A stretch of DNA of 51,120 bases from Bacteroidota bacterium. GTDB lineage: Bacteria > Bacteroidota > Bacteroidia > Flavobacteriales > Flavobacteriaceae. The DNA is taken from contig JAEWLN010000033.1 in NCBI GenBank assembly GCA_023457535.1, positions 1 to 51,120 of the forward strand, given 5' to 3'. Shown piece by piece: positions 15,809-24,553 of this stretch. Position numbers and translations under genes: made by a program. Each line of letters opens with the position of its first letter. Position 1 is the first letter of the stretch. Under the pieces are notes generated by a model. It worked only from the letters and a program-made list of their open reading frames with translations. It had not been told where the DNA came from and searched no databases.

Positions 15809-16604
15809 ATAGAATGGAAATGCTTACGACATAGCCTTCAAAACTGCGCACATTAAATACGGTGCCGTCTTCAAATAAAAGGTACTGGCCCTGAATGCCG
15901 ATGAGCTTGCCGCTGTAATCAGGGGTTTTGTCCAGATTGAGTCCGGTAACTTTCCCCGGACGCTGTGATACCGGGTAATTCAGCACGTAATGCTCATCCA
16001 GATCAGGATTGAAGAACGGCTTGACCTCGTCCGGCAGCCAATCGTAGACGCGCGCCTTTTCGAGCAAAAGGTCGAGATCGAGTACTTCATTCTGCAGCAT
16101 TTTGCGCCAGTTGGTCTTATCGGTAAAATGCGATTTGAGCGCCACTTCCGTAATCCCTGCCAGATACCGATTGGGAACCTCAACAACTGAAACCGCCTGG
16201 CAGGCGCCTTGATCGATCCAACGCGTCGGCACCTGGGTTTTGCGCGTAACGCCCACTTTGACATCGCCGGACAAAGCCAGATAGACTACATGCGGTTGCA
16301 ATTGCACGCGCGATTCATAGTCGAGATCGCGGTCAGCAATCCCAAGGTGCGCCGTGCTGAGCTCCGGACGCATGATCCAATCGCCAACGGCAGGACTGGT
16401 GTTGAAACAATCATAGCAAAATCCTTGTCGGAACACTTTTTTGCGCTTGCTGCAGTTCAGGCATTGGTATCCTTCAAACCGGATTGCGAGTGGCTTGCCG
16501 ATGAGTTGGTTAACATTTACAAAACCCGTTTCGAATATGAGGTAATATTGGATCGGGTCACTGAGTTCAGTTTCCATTTTGGTAAGCGTTCCATGGTATT
16601 GCAT
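15807..16604 (-). CDS. DUF2797 family protein
   Basis: A 265-residue cytoplasmic protein of unknown function. A four-cysteine zinc-ribbon-like element at about residues 46-65 (CLNC...CYDC) is followed by 'HVVYLALSGDVKVGVTRK', which resembles the first strands of a GIY-YIG nuclease core (Tyr, then Lys-Val-Gly-Val-Thr-Arg). The start is set at the ATG at 16604 (MQYHGTLTKM); a longer frame from 16715 would extend into the promoter region of the divergent gene. The similarity to GIY-YIG is by eye and does not establish nuclease activity. Confidence 0.75.
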   Translation of the reverse strand: MQYHGTLTKMETELSDPIQYYLIFETGFVNVNQLIGKPLAIRFEGYQCLNCSKRKKVFRQGFCYDCFNTSPAVGDWIMRPELSTAHLGIADRDLDYESRVQLQPHVVYLALSGDVKVGVTRKTQVPTRWIDQGACQAVSVVEVPNRYLAGITEVALKSHFTDKTNWRKMLQNEVLDLDLLLEKARVYDWLPDEVKPFFNPDLDEHYVLNYPVSQRPGKVTGLNLDKTPDYSGKLIGIQGQYLLFEDGTVFNVRSFEGYVVSISIL

Positions 16605-16655
16605 ACGTAATTGCGATTTGTGGGTTGCATTGCCCGGTTGATGCGATTTTTTTGC

Positions 16656-16663
16656 TATTTTTG
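16656..16663 (+). promoter_or_regulatory. -7 box of the GH3 gene
   Basis: TATTTTTG in the 125-base gap between the divergent DUF2797 and GH3 genes, 66 bases before the GH3 ATG. A TTG at 16638-16640 is a possible -33 element. Confidence 0.5.
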
Positions 16664-16729
16664 GGAAAGTTGTAAAGGTACTATTTGTGGTTTGAATGGC
16701 CAACCGCAATACCAAAATCCAGACAATCT

Positions 16730-18253
16730 ATGCCGTTCCCGATCATCAATTCCATCGCTTCCTGGGTGCTTAAACAGCGCATCCACCAGATTGAATTGTT
16801 CCTCAAATACCCGCATGAAGTTCAGGAAGAGTTGCTGCTGAACCTGATTCGCGACAACGAACAGACCGCCATGGGCAAGCATTACGATTTTGCTTCGGTA
16901 AAATCCTATGCTACTTTTTCCGAACGCGTCCCGATTTCAGGTTATGAAGACCTGGAGCCGATGATCGAGCGTACGCGCAAAGGTGAACAAAACCTGTTTT
17001 GGCATACGCCGATTAAGTGGTTTGCCAAATCAAGCGGCACGACAAACGCCAAAAGCAAGTACATCCCGGTCAGCGGTGAGGCGCTCGAGGATTGCCATTA
17101 CAAGGGCAGTAAAGATTTATTGTGTTTGTATCTGAACAACAATGAAAATTCTGAAATGTTCATCGGCAAGAGTTTACGCCTGGGCGGATCATCTCAGATT
17201 TACGAAGACAACAACACTTATTTTGGCGACCTGTCGGCCATCTTGATCGAAAACATGCCGATGTGGGCAGAATTCAGTTCCACGCCGTCGAGCAAAGTTT
17301 CGCTGATGAGCGAATGGGAATCCAAACTCGCGGCCATCATCAACCAGACCGTCAATGAAAATGTGACGAGTTTTGCGGGCGTGCCGTCCTGGATGCTCGT
17401 GCTGATGAACCGCGTGCTGGCCGAAACCGGAAAGGACAATCTGCTTGAAATCTGGCCGAATCTGGAAGTGTATTTCCACGGCGGGGTTTCTTTTGATCCG
17501 TATCGGGAACAATACCAGAAAATAGTTCCTAAAAAGGAATTTAAATATTACGAAATCTACAATGCATCCGAAGGTTTTTTTGCGATCCAGGATTTGAACC
17601 ATTCGAACGATTTGCTGCTGATGCTCGATTACGGTATTTTTTACGAATTCATCCCGATGGACCTCTTTGGAACGCCAGCACAAAAGGCCATTCCGTTGTC
17701 GGCCGTTGAGCTGCATAAAAATTACGCGATTGTGATCACGACCAATGGCGGACTGTGGCGCTACATGATTGGCGATACAGTGCGATTCACTTCGTTGAGT
17801 CCGCACCGCATCCGCGTGACCGGGCGCACCAAACACCATATCAACGTATTTGGTGAAGAACTCATGGTCGAAAATACCGATATGGCCATCGCCAGGGCAT
17901 GCCAGATCACCCAAACCGAAGTGGTCGATTACACCGTGGCGCCTGTGTTCATGAAGGGCAAAGAAAAAGGGGCACACGAATGGATGATCGAATTCAAGAA
18001 CAATCCGCAGGATCCGGAATATTTTCGCAAAACGCTCGACGACATACTGCAAACGTTAAACTCCGATTATGAAGCCAAGCGATACAATAATATGACGCTT
18101 AATCCGTTAGTGCTCAACATCGCGCGTCCGAATTTGTTTTACGACTGGCTTAAAGAGCACGACAAACTCGGCGGACAACATAAAATTCCCAGGCTGTCCA
18201 ACCAGCGCGACTACCTGGAACAATTAAAAACCCTACAGGAATTGGCCAAATGA
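16730..18253 (+). CDS. GH3 auxin-responsive promoter family protein (acyl-adenylating enzyme)
   Basis: A 507-residue member of the ANL adenylate-forming superfamily. Visible motifs: ATP-binding 'AKSSGTTNAKSKYIPVS', 'EIYNASEGFFAIQ' and 'RYMIGDTVRFTS', then 'VTGRTKHHINVFGEEL' before the C-terminal subdomain. Plant GH3 enzymes join amino acids to jasmonate or auxin; the bacterial homologues, common in Bacteroidota, have no proven substrate. The ATG at 16730 is preferred over a TTG-type start at 16685 because it begins at the family N-terminus (MPFPIINSIASWVLK). Its stop overlaps the start of a micro-lipoprotein gene. Confidence 0.86.
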   Translation: MPFPIINSIASWVLKQRIHQIELFLKYPHEVQEELLLNLIRDNEQTAMGKHYDFASVKSYATFSERVPISGYEDLEPMIERTRKGEQNLFWHTPIKWFAKSSGTTNAKSKYIPVSGEALEDCHYKGSKDLLCLYLNNNENSEMFIGKSLRLGGSSQIYEDNNTYFGDLSAILIENMPMWAEFSSTPSSKVSLMSEWESKLAAIINQTVNENVTSFAGVPSWMLVLMNRVLAETGKDNLLEIWPNLEVYFHGGVSFDPYREQYQKIVPKKEFKYYEIYNASEGFFAIQDLNHSNDLLLMLDYGIFYEFIPMDLFGTPAQKAIPLSAVELHKNYAIVITTNGGLWRYMIGDTVRFTSLSPHRIRVTGRTKHHINVFGEELMVENTDMAIARACQITQTEVVDYTVAPVFMKGKEKGAHEWMIEFKNNPQDPEYFRKTLDDILQTLNSDYEAKRYNNMTLNPLVLNIARPNLFYDWLKEHDKLGGQHKIPRLSNQRDYLEQLKTLQELAK

Positions 18254-18375
18254 GGAAAAAATTATTTTTATTGGTGGTGCTGGTGGTATTGGCTTCTTGC
18301 GGTCCGCACAGAATGAAGTGCGGCGCACGCGGGATTTGCGAAAAACCCGCTCCGACCGCTGCAGATGTCGCTTAA
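18250..18375 (+). CDS. 41-residue lipoprotein coupled to the GH3 gene
   Basis: The ATG overlaps the GH3 stop (ATGA). The 41-residue product starts MRKKLFLLVVLVVLASC, a clean lipoprotein signal with lipobox 'LASC' (Cys17). The mature peptide is only 25 residues and contains two more cysteines (Cys24, Cys30) in 'MKCGARGIC', then a Pro/Ala tail. It is too short for most gene callers. No known family is recognised. The overlap suggests translational coupling, so the product is likely made together with the GH3 protein. Confidence 0.65.
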   Translation: MRKKLFLLVVLVVLASCGPHRMKCGARGICEKPAPTAADVA

Positions 18376-18404
18376 CGACGCACCAAAAACCGATTAAGGT
18401 TCAC

Positions 18405-18431
18405 AAAAAAAGCCCCGTTTATTGCGGGGCT
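18405..18431 (-). terminator. clpX terminator (bidirectional)
   Basis: AGCCCCG / CGGGGCT 7-bp stem (18411-18431). On the minus strand it is followed by seven T residues, serving clpX; on the plus strand by CTTTGCTTT, possibly also serving the GH3 transcript. Confidence 0.88.
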
Positions 18432-18448
18432 TTGCTTTGTAATGTAAA

Positions 18449-19681
18449 TCAGGACGCGATTTCGAGGCGTTTGAGCAAATTTTTGGTCAGTGCGTCGGTC
18501 GCGTAGGTTTTGTCGATGTGGAGGTTCTTTTCGTCCGTGCCCGGCAAATCGTACATGGCGTCGGTCAGGATCGCCTCGCAAAGCGAACGCAAACCGCGCG
18601 CGCCAAGTTTGTATTCGAGCGCCTTGTCGACGATAAAGTCAAGTGCTTCCTCTGTAATGTTGAACTCGACGTCGTCCATGGCAAACAATTTTTGGTATTG
18701 TTTGATCAACGCGTTTTTCGGTTCAGTCAAAATCGCACGCAAAGTCTCGCGGTCCAGCGGATCCATGTGGGTCAGGACAGGCAAACGTCCGATGATTTCC
18801 GGGATCAAACCAAAATCCTTGATATCCTTCGGGATGATATACTGCAGCAAATTGTCTTTATCGAGGTTGTCCGAATTTTTAGACGTGCTGTAGCCTACTG
18901 CCTGACGGTTCATGCGTTTTGAAATGATGCGCTCGATGCCGTCGAATGCGCCGCCTGCGATGAACAAAATGTCTTTGGTGTTGACCTCGACAAATTTTTG
19001 GTCCGGGTGTTTGCGGCCTCCTTTTGGCGGAACGTTCACAACGGTTCCTTCGAGCAGTTTCAAAAGCGCCTGTTGCACACCTTCGCCCGAGACATCCCGC
19101 GTAATTGAAGGATTGTCGCTCTTGCGCGCTATTTTGTCGATTTCGTCGATGAAAACGATGCCGCGCTCCGCCTTGGTCACATCGTAATCGGCTGCCTGAA
19201 GCAAGCGCGTGAGGATGCTCTCGACGTCCTCCCCGACGTATCCTGCCTCGGTCAAAACCGTTGCATCTACAATGGCAAGCGGTACGTCGAGCATTTTGGC
19301 GATGGTTTTAGCCACAAGCGTTTTTCCGGTTCCGGTTTGCCCTACCATGATGATGTTGCTTTTTTCAATTTCAACATCATCGCCCATTTGCTGCTGCATC
19401 AGGCGTTTATAATGGTTGTAAACGGCCACCGACATTACTTTTTTGGTCTGGTCCTGCCCGATCACATATTGATCGAGGAAAGCCCTGATCTCTTTGGGTT
19501 TTTTGAGGATGAGATCGGCAACCAGTTTGGAATTCCCGTTGGTTTTGAGCTCCTCGAGGACAATTCCGTGCGCCTGTTCAATGCATTTATCACAAATGTG
19601 CGCATTGATTCCGGCAATCAGCAGATTGGTTTCCGGCTTTTTACGGCCACAAAACGAACAATCCAAAATTTCTTTAGCCAT
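18449..19681 (-). CDS. clpX: ATP-dependent Clp protease ATP-binding subunit ClpX
   Basis: A 410-residue AAA+ unfoldase that feeds substrates to ClpP. The N-terminal zinc-binding domain has Cys8, Cys11, Cys30 and Cys33 (CSFC...CDKC). Walker A is 'GQTGTGKT' (114-121), Walker B 'GIVFIDEIDKIAR', and the pore and sensor regions 'GGRKHPDQKF' and 'EIIGRLPVL' follow. The length is typical. It is the last gene of tig-clpP-clpX, 55 bases after clpP. Confidence 0.98.
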   Translation of the reverse strand: MAKEILDCSFCGRKKPETNLLIAGINAHICDKCIEQAHGIVLEELKTNGNSKLVADLILKKPKEIRAFLDQYVIGQDQTKKVMSVAVYNHYKRLMQQQMGDDVEIEKSNIIMVGQTGTGKTLVAKTIAKMLDVPLAIVDATVLTEAGYVGEDVESILTRLLQAADYDVTKAERGIVFIDEIDKIARKSDNPSITRDVSGEGVQQALLKLLEGTVVNVPPKGGRKHPDQKFVEVNTKDILFIAGGAFDGIERIISKRMNRQAVGYSTSKNSDNLDKDNLLQYIIPKDIKDFGLIPEIIGRLPVLTHMDPLDRETLRAILTEPKNALIKQYQKLFAMDDVEFNITEEALDFIVDKALEYKLGARGLRSLCEAILTDAMYDLPGTDEKNLHIDKTYATDALTKNLLKRLEIAS

Positions 19682-19736
19682 ATTTTATTTTTAGGTTCTA
19701 AAGTCGTGCTTAAAAATAGGTCAGGGACGTTTGGGC

Positions 19737-20411
19737 TCAGCTTCTTCTGAGTACCTCGTCGATCATGCCGTATTCTTTGGCTTCATCGGCCTTCATCCAG
19801 TAATCGCGTTCGCTGTCTTTGTGGACGCGGTCATACGACTGACCCGAATGTTGGGCGATAATTCTATACAATTCTTCTTTTAGCTTGAGCATTTCGCGCA
19901 AATTGATTTCCATATCGGTGGCCACGCCCTGCGCCCCGCCGGACGGCTGGTGGATCATCACACGCGAATGTGGCAATGCAGATCTTTTGCCGTCTGCTCC
20001 GGCGCACAGCAAAACCGCGCCCATAGAGGCCGCCATTCCGGTACAGATGGTTGCTACATCGGGCTTGATGTACTGCATCGTATCGTAAATGCCAAGGCCG
20101 GCGTAAACGCTCCCGCCCGGTGAGTTGATGTAAATTTGGATATCCTTCGACGAATCGGCACTTTCGAGGAACAGAAGCTGCGCCTGTACGATATTGGCGA
20201 TCTGGTCATCGATGCCGGTACCCATGAAAATAATGCGGTCCATCATCAGACGCGAAAAAACGTCGAGCTGCGAAACATTGAGCTGGCGCTCCTCGATGAT
20301 GTATGGTGTCATTCCCGTTGGCGTCATTGCCCCTACGATCTTGTCGTAGTACATGGCATTCACACCCTGGTGTTTTGTAGCAAATTTCTTAAATTCTTTA
20401 CCGTAGTTCAT
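19737..20411 (-). CDS. clpP: ATP-dependent Clp protease proteolytic subunit ClpP
   Basis: A 224-residue serine protease that forms the tetradecameric degradation chamber. The catalytic triad is visible: Ser129 in 'GMAASMGAVLL', His154 in 'SRVMIHQPSGG' and Asp203 in 'DSERDYWM'. The N-terminus is about 20 residues longer than in E. coli ClpP, normal for flavobacterial proteins that carry a propeptide. It lies 90 bases downstream of tig, with a strong inverted repeat in the gap. Confidence 0.98.
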   Translation of the reverse strand: MNYGKEFKKFATKHQGVNAMYYDKIVGAMTPTGMTPYIIEERQLNVSQLDVFSRLMMDRIIFMGTGIDDQIANIVQAQLLFLESADSSKDIQIYINSPGGSVYAGLGIYDTMQYIKPDVATICTGMAASMGAVLLCAGADGKRSALPHSRVMIHQPSGGAQGVATDMEINLREMLKLKEELYRIIAQHSGQSYDRVHKDSERDYWMKADEAKEYGMIDEVLRRS

Positions 20412-20451
20412 GGCTTTTAAGGTGGTGTTGATAAGGTTGGTAAAATCAGGA

Positions 20452-20477
20452 ACGGCGTCAAAATGAATTGACGCCGT
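20452..20477 (-). promoter_or_regulatory. perfect 10-bp hairpin between tig and clpP
   Basis: ACGGCGTCAA / TTGACGCCGT with a 6-base loop. No long T-run follows on the minus strand, so it is more likely a weak terminator, RNA-processing site or stabiliser setting the tig to clpP ratio than a full stop. Confidence 0.6.
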
Positions 20478-20501
20478 AAATATACTAATTTATTTTCTAA
20501 A

Positions 20502-21827
20502 TCAGTGACCGTAAGACACTGCGATGAAATCTTCGTAAGAAACTTCCTTTGTTGCAGCCTTGACTTTTTCTTTGAAAAGGTTAAGCATTTTCTCGCTCAT
20601 GACCTGCTCCGACAAGCGTTTGACCTCATCCTGGTTTTGCAACACGCGCGCTACGATGCCATCTACATCGGCGTCTGTTGGGTTGGTTTGCCCGAATTGC
20701 GCCATTTGCTTGCGGATCATTTGTGCGGTGTAATCCTTTAAATCGTCAAAAGTGATTTGCAGATTATTCTGGTTCATGATTTTGCCTTCGATGAGCTGGT
20801 AACGCAAACCGTTTTCCGAACGCGCGTATTCCTGCTCTGCCTGCTCCGGCGTCAGTGGGTTTTCACCGACGGTCTGGATCCATTTTTTGAGGAATTGTGA
20901 AGGAAGGTCAAATGAAGTGTTCTGCAAAAGCGACTCCGTTACGTCGTTGAGGAACTTCTGGTCCGCCTGTTGCGCGAATTGGCGCTCGGCGTCCTCTTTG
21001 ATTTTGGCTTTGATCTCCTCGACAGAACCTACATTGCCGGGGCCGAACAATTTGTCGAACAATTCCTGATTGAGTTCAGCCGGCTCGGTTTGCGTGATCT
21101 CATCGATTTTGAAATCGACGTTGATGTCCAGGCCGTGCACCTGGTCGTGTCCGAGTTTGAGGTACTCCATCAGTTTGTGATCGTCGTCGAAAAGTCCTTT
21201 GGTGTTGAGCGTAACGACATCGCCTGCCTTTTTGCCAAGGAATTTGTCGGCCTCAGTTTTATTGCTGAAAATATCGAGCGAAATACGCGCCGGGCTTTCG
21301 ATGCCTTTTTCTTCATTGAGGAATGTGCCGGAAATGTCATCGCCCGCTTCTACAGCGTCTTTGGCGTTCATCTTTCCGTACTGCTTGCGGATGCGCAATA
21401 CCTGGTCATCGAGCATTTTGTCATCGGCGAAAACTTTGTAGCGCGTGAGGTCTTTGACGCTGTTCAGGTCCACCTCAAACGACGGCGCCATGCCCAGTTC
21501 GAATTCAAATTTGAAATCGTCGCTGTCCCAGTTGAAGCTTTCGTCGAATTTTGGCAGTGGATTCCCAAGTATTTCGAGTTTTTCCTCCTGCAGATATTTG
21601 TTCAGATTTTCCTGTAAAACCTTGTTGACTTCTTCGAGCAATACCGCCTTTCCATATTGTTTCTGGATCAGGCTCATCGGCACGGCACCTTTGCGGAATC
21701 CCGGCACCGAGGCGTTCTTTGAATAGTTCTTCAATACTTTTTCGACTTGCGGGGCGTAGTCGGCCTTGGCAACTTCTACGGTGACCACGGCGTTGAGCGC
21801 ATCGGTATTCTTTCTTGTGATATTCAT
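20502..21827 (-). CDS. tig: trigger factor
   Basis: A 441-residue ribosome-associated chaperone. The ribosome-docking signature 'GFRKGAVP' is at residues 43-50. The middle segment (about 150-245) occupies the place of the FKBP-like domain but is diverged, as is usual in Bacteroidota, so prolyl isomerase activity is doubtful. The C-terminal helical arms include 'QFLKKWIQTVGENPLTPEQ' and long charged helices. It is first in the tig-clpP-clpX operon, an arrangement found in many bacteria. Confidence 0.95.
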   Translation of the reverse strand: MNITRKNTDALNAVVTVEVAKADYAPQVEKVLKNYSKNASVPGFRKGAVPMSLIQKQYGKAVLLEEVNKVLQENLNKYLQEEKLEILGNPLPKFDESFNWDSDDFKFEFELGMAPSFEVDLNSVKDLTRYKVFADDKMLDDQVLRIRKQYGKMNAKDAVEAGDDISGTFLNEEKGIESPARISLDIFSNKTEADKFLGKKAGDVVTLNTKGLFDDDHKLMEYLKLGHDQVHGLDINVDFKIDEITQTEPAELNQELFDKLFGPGNVGSVEEIKAKIKEDAERQFAQQADQKFLNDVTESLLQNTSFDLPSQFLKKWIQTVGENPLTPEQAEQEYARSENGLRYQLIEGKIMNQNNLQITFDDLKDYTAQMIRKQMAQFGQTNPTDADVDGIVARVLQNQDEVKRLSEQVMSEKMLNLFKEKVKAATKEVSYEDFIAVSYGH

Positions 21828-21852
21828 GTTTTTACATACTAAAATTGGGTCG

Positions 21853-21879
21853 CAAAATTATACTTTTTTTGCCACCCAA
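21853..21879 (-). promoter_or_regulatory. promoter of the tig-clpP-clpX operon
   Basis: Minus strand: TTG (21879-21877) and TAATTTTG (21860-21853), spacing 16. The ATG of tig at 21827 is 25 bases beyond the -7 box. Confidence 0.65.
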
Positions 21880-21915
21880 CCAAGTTTTTAACCTAATGTA
21901 AAGAAGGTTTGAAAT

Positions 21916-22260
21916 TCACTCTTTTTGCCCTGAAACAGAAAAGATTACCGATTGCAGCATGGACAATACGACGCTGAAAAGCAATGCCGTCCAGAACGAA
22001 CGCACTTCGAATCCGGTGACGATTTCAGTGCAAAGCATGATGATGACCGCATTGATCACGAGCAAAAACAAACCGAACGTTACGATGGTTACCGGCAACG
22101 TGAACAAAATGAGCAGCGGCTTGATGAAAATGTTGAGTAATCCAAGTACGATCGCCACGATAACGGATGTAAAAAACCCGTCTACGGTAACACCTGGCAT
22201 CAGGTAAGCGATCGCCATTACGATCAGTGCGGTAAGCAGTATCCGAATGAGAATGCCCAT
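21916..22260 (-). CDS. four-helix membrane protein, phage-holin-like family (DUF360 type)
   Basis: A 114-residue integral membrane protein with four predicted helices: MGILIRILLTALIVMAIAYL, 'FFTSVIVAIVLGLLNIFIKP', 'LLILFTLPVTIVTFGLFLLV' and a last helix 'ALLFSVVLSMLQSVIF'. The 'GLLNIFIKPLL' and 'LPVTIVTFGLFLLVINA' segments are characteristic of the 4-TMS family that is named after mycobacterial phage holin but is chromosomal in most bacteria and of unknown function. The ATG at 22260 begins directly with the first helix; the upstream in-frame ATG at 22320 adds 20 unlikely residues. A minus-strand TAACTTTG box (22282-22275) lies 15 bases before the start. Confidence 0.82.
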   Translation of the reverse strand: MGILIRILLTALIVMAIAYLMPGVTVDGFFTSVIVAIVLGLLNIFIKPLLILFTLPVTIVTFGLFLLVINAVIIMLCTEIVTGFEVRSFWTALLFSVVLSMLQSVIFSVSGQKE

Positions 22261-22396
22261 TTTTTGTTTTGTTCCAAAGTTAAAAAATTTATCCTCAAAT
22301 CGTAACATGCTTGCCGTCAAAAATACATGGGCCGCGCGAAAAATTGTAAATTTTATTTATGAAAATTTATATCTTTAAAACCCAATATTTTAGCTT

Positions 22397-23734
22397 ATGA
22401 AAAAACTTTTACTTTTATTGTTACCATTTGCTACATCCGCGCAAGATTTCTGGACAGAAGTTGCGCCTTTCAGCAATGCGGAAATTTATGTCAGCGACAT
22501 TTCGATTATAGATGAAGACGTAATCTGGGTATGCGGCCAGGGCAATTACCCGCAGGAACCGAAGTGGAGCCGCTCTACCGACGGCGGCGTCACCTGGCAA
22601 GATGGCGTGATTGACATTGGGAATGATTACATTAGCATCGAATCGTTGCACGCCGTGTCTGAAACACGCGCTTACCTGGCCGTTTTTTCAGGAACCGGCG
22701 AAGCGGTCAACGGCATTTGGATGACCAATGATGGCGGGCAGACCTGGACGCAGCAACTGGGCCAGAATTGGACCGGTGACCGCGCACCAAGTTTTGTGCA
22801 TTTCTGGAACGTCGATAACGGAATCACAGTATGCGACCCGATCGATGGCGTATTCCAAATTTATACTACAGCCGACGGCGGCGCAAACTGGACGCTGCTT
22901 CCAGAAGCAAACCTTCCCGCGATCTTGCCGGGTGAATATTCCTATTCGCGCAATTTTGACCAGGTGAGCAATCGCTTTTGGTTTGGAACCAATGGCGGAC
23001 GCTTGTTTCACACCGACGCGTCAAATTTGAACAATGGCCTGTTCTGGCAGGCGTATCAGACCCCGTTGCAGGATTTTGGATCGGCGATCCAGTCGGGGGA
23101 GTATGCGTTTAAAAATGCGGACGAAGGCTTATTGGTGTCAAATGAATTTAATTTGTGGCGTACCACCAACAGCGGCCAGACATGGACGCAGGAATTTCCT
23201 GCAGGCTTGCGCAATTTTACGCTGACACATGTAACCGGTACAGCCAATTCCTATTTTGCTACAGGAGAAACTTTGGAGCAAACAGGCCGCGGCTCTTCTT
23301 ATTCTGTAGATGGAGGCGTGACCTGGATCAATCTTGACGACTCAGATTCCGAACCCGTTTTTCCGGAACTTGTCAAGTTTGCGAGCGGGAGCGTAGGTTT
23401 CTGCGTAGGCACCTATCTTGACGACATGGGTGGTCCCAAACATTTTTTCAGGATGACCGACCCGATGAACCGGTTGCTCAAGGCAGACACTTTTATTCAA
23501 CAAAGCGCGTTGGCTGCCATTCCGAACCCAACTTCGGGCGTGTTTCGTATTTCGGGCGATTGGCTGCAGTCGGCGACAGTGTACGACATTTCCGGGAAAG
23601 CCGTTTCATCGCACGCCTTTGTTGCAGGAACTGATGCCTTGCTCGATCTTTCGGCATATGAAGCAGGCATTTATCTAATCAGCGCGGTAACCGCAAACGG
23701 AGATATCCAGACGATCAAATTGGTGAAAAACTAA
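22397..23734 (+). CDS. T9SS-exported beta-propeller (BNR/YCF48-like) protein
   Basis: A 445-residue secreted protein. A signal peptide (MKKLLLLLLPFATSAQ) is followed by a propeller with several BNR-type Asp-box repeats: 'STDGGVTW', 'TNDGGQTW', 'TADGGANW', 'TTNSGQTW', 'SVDGGVTW'. The C-terminal ~75 residues ('IPNPTSGVFRISG', 'VYDISGKAV', 'AGIYLISA', 'IKLVKN') are a type A T9SS sorting domain, so it is exported through the outer membrane and probably attached to the surface. The ligand is unknown. Upstream, TATCTTTA at 22370 is a one-mismatch -7 box. Confidence 0.9.
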   Translation: MKKLLLLLLPFATSAQDFWTEVAPFSNAEIYVSDISIIDEDVIWVCGQGNYPQEPKWSRSTDGGVTWQDGVIDIGNDYISIESLHAVSETRAYLAVFSGTGEAVNGIWMTNDGGQTWTQQLGQNWTGDRAPSFVHFWNVDNGITVCDPIDGVFQIYTTADGGANWTLLPEANLPAILPGEYSYSRNFDQVSNRFWFGTNGGRLFHTDASNLNNGLFWQAYQTPLQDFGSAIQSGEYAFKNADEGLLVSNEFNLWRTTNSGQTWTQEFPAGLRNFTLTHVTGTANSYFATGETLEQTGRGSSYSVDGGVTWINLDDSDSEPVFPELVKFASGSVGFCVGTYLDDMGGPKHFFRMTDPMNRLLKADTFIQQSALAAIPNPTSGVFRISGDWLQSATVYDISGKAVSSHAFVAGTDALLDLSAYEAGIYLISAVTANGDIQTIKLVKN

Positions 23735-23781
23735 ACCACAGCTACTTCAGGGATAACAATCCTTCATTTAAAGGTTTTTTT

Positions 23782-24549
23782 TTATTTATTGAGGAATGCG
23801 ATTGTCTTTTCGAAAAATTCGCGCGGATTCTCTGCATGCAACCAATGACCTGCCTTGGAAATCGTTTCTATTTTAGCATTCGGAAAATGATGGCCGATCT
23901 CGATTTCGTCCTGCTTTGCGATATAGCCCGAACGGTCGCCACGCAGGAACAAGGTGGGTTTGTCGAACCGTGCTTGCGCCGGCAAAGCCTGACCGATGTT
24001 CTCTATTTCGCGACGGAACACCGGTAAGTTGAACCGAAAACCAAGCTGCCCGTCCGATACCCAATACAAATTTTTCATCAAAAATTGGCGCGTGCCAAAA
24101 TCGGGGATGTACGGTTTCAAGATGTCCTCAACCCCGGAACGCGAAGGCTTTTGGCTGAAATCTACCGCGGACAATGCGGTCATGATATCCCGGTGATGCG
24201 GCTCATAGTATCGCGGGGCGATGTCGGCCACGACCAGTTTCCGCAATATTTCAGGATGGGCAATGGCCAGGAACATCCCGACCTTTCCCCCCATCGAGTG
24301 TCCGATCAGATCGATGTTACTGAGTTGGTATTTGCGACAATAATCAACAATATCCTGAACCATCGCCGCGTAGGTAAATTCGTTTGAGTGAAAACTGCGG
24401 CCGTGATTGCGCAAATCGAGCGCATGGGTTTGGAAACCTTCGTTTGCATATTGCGTGGCGAGTGTTTTCCAGTTGTCGGACATGCCGAGGAAGCCGTGCA
24501 GGATCAGCAGGGGTTGGCCGTGGCCTTCTATTTTGGAGTGTAGGATCAT
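23782..24549 (-). CDS. alpha/beta hydrolase (YbfF-like esterase)
   Basis: A 255-residue cytoplasmic serine hydrolase. The oxyanion region 'LHGFLGMSDNW', nucleophile Ser85 in 'GHSMGGKV', acid in 'FLRGDRSGYI' and His235 in 'KAGHWLHAENP' form a complete triad. The pattern 'LDLRNHGRSFHS' is typical of the YbfF/ABHD11 subgroup, whose members hydrolyse short acyl or acyl-CoA esters; the substrate here is not known. It lies downstream of pdxJ, with the 74-base gap filled by a palindromic repeat element. The start ATG is just 4 bases from the end of that element. Confidence 0.9.
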   Translation of the reverse strand: MILHSKIEGHGQPLLILHGFLGMSDNWKTLATQYANEGFQTHALDLRNHGRSFHSNEFTYAAMVQDIVDYCRKYQLSNIDLIGHSMGGKVGMFLAIAHPEILRKLVVADIAPRYYEPHHRDIMTALSAVDFSQKPSRSGVEDILKPYIPDFGTRQFLMKNLYWVSDGQLGFRFNLPVFRREIENIGQALPAQARFDKPTLFLRGDRSGYIAKQDEIEIGHHFPNAKIETISKAGHWLHAENPREFFEKTIAFLNK

Positions 24550-24553
24550 GGTG

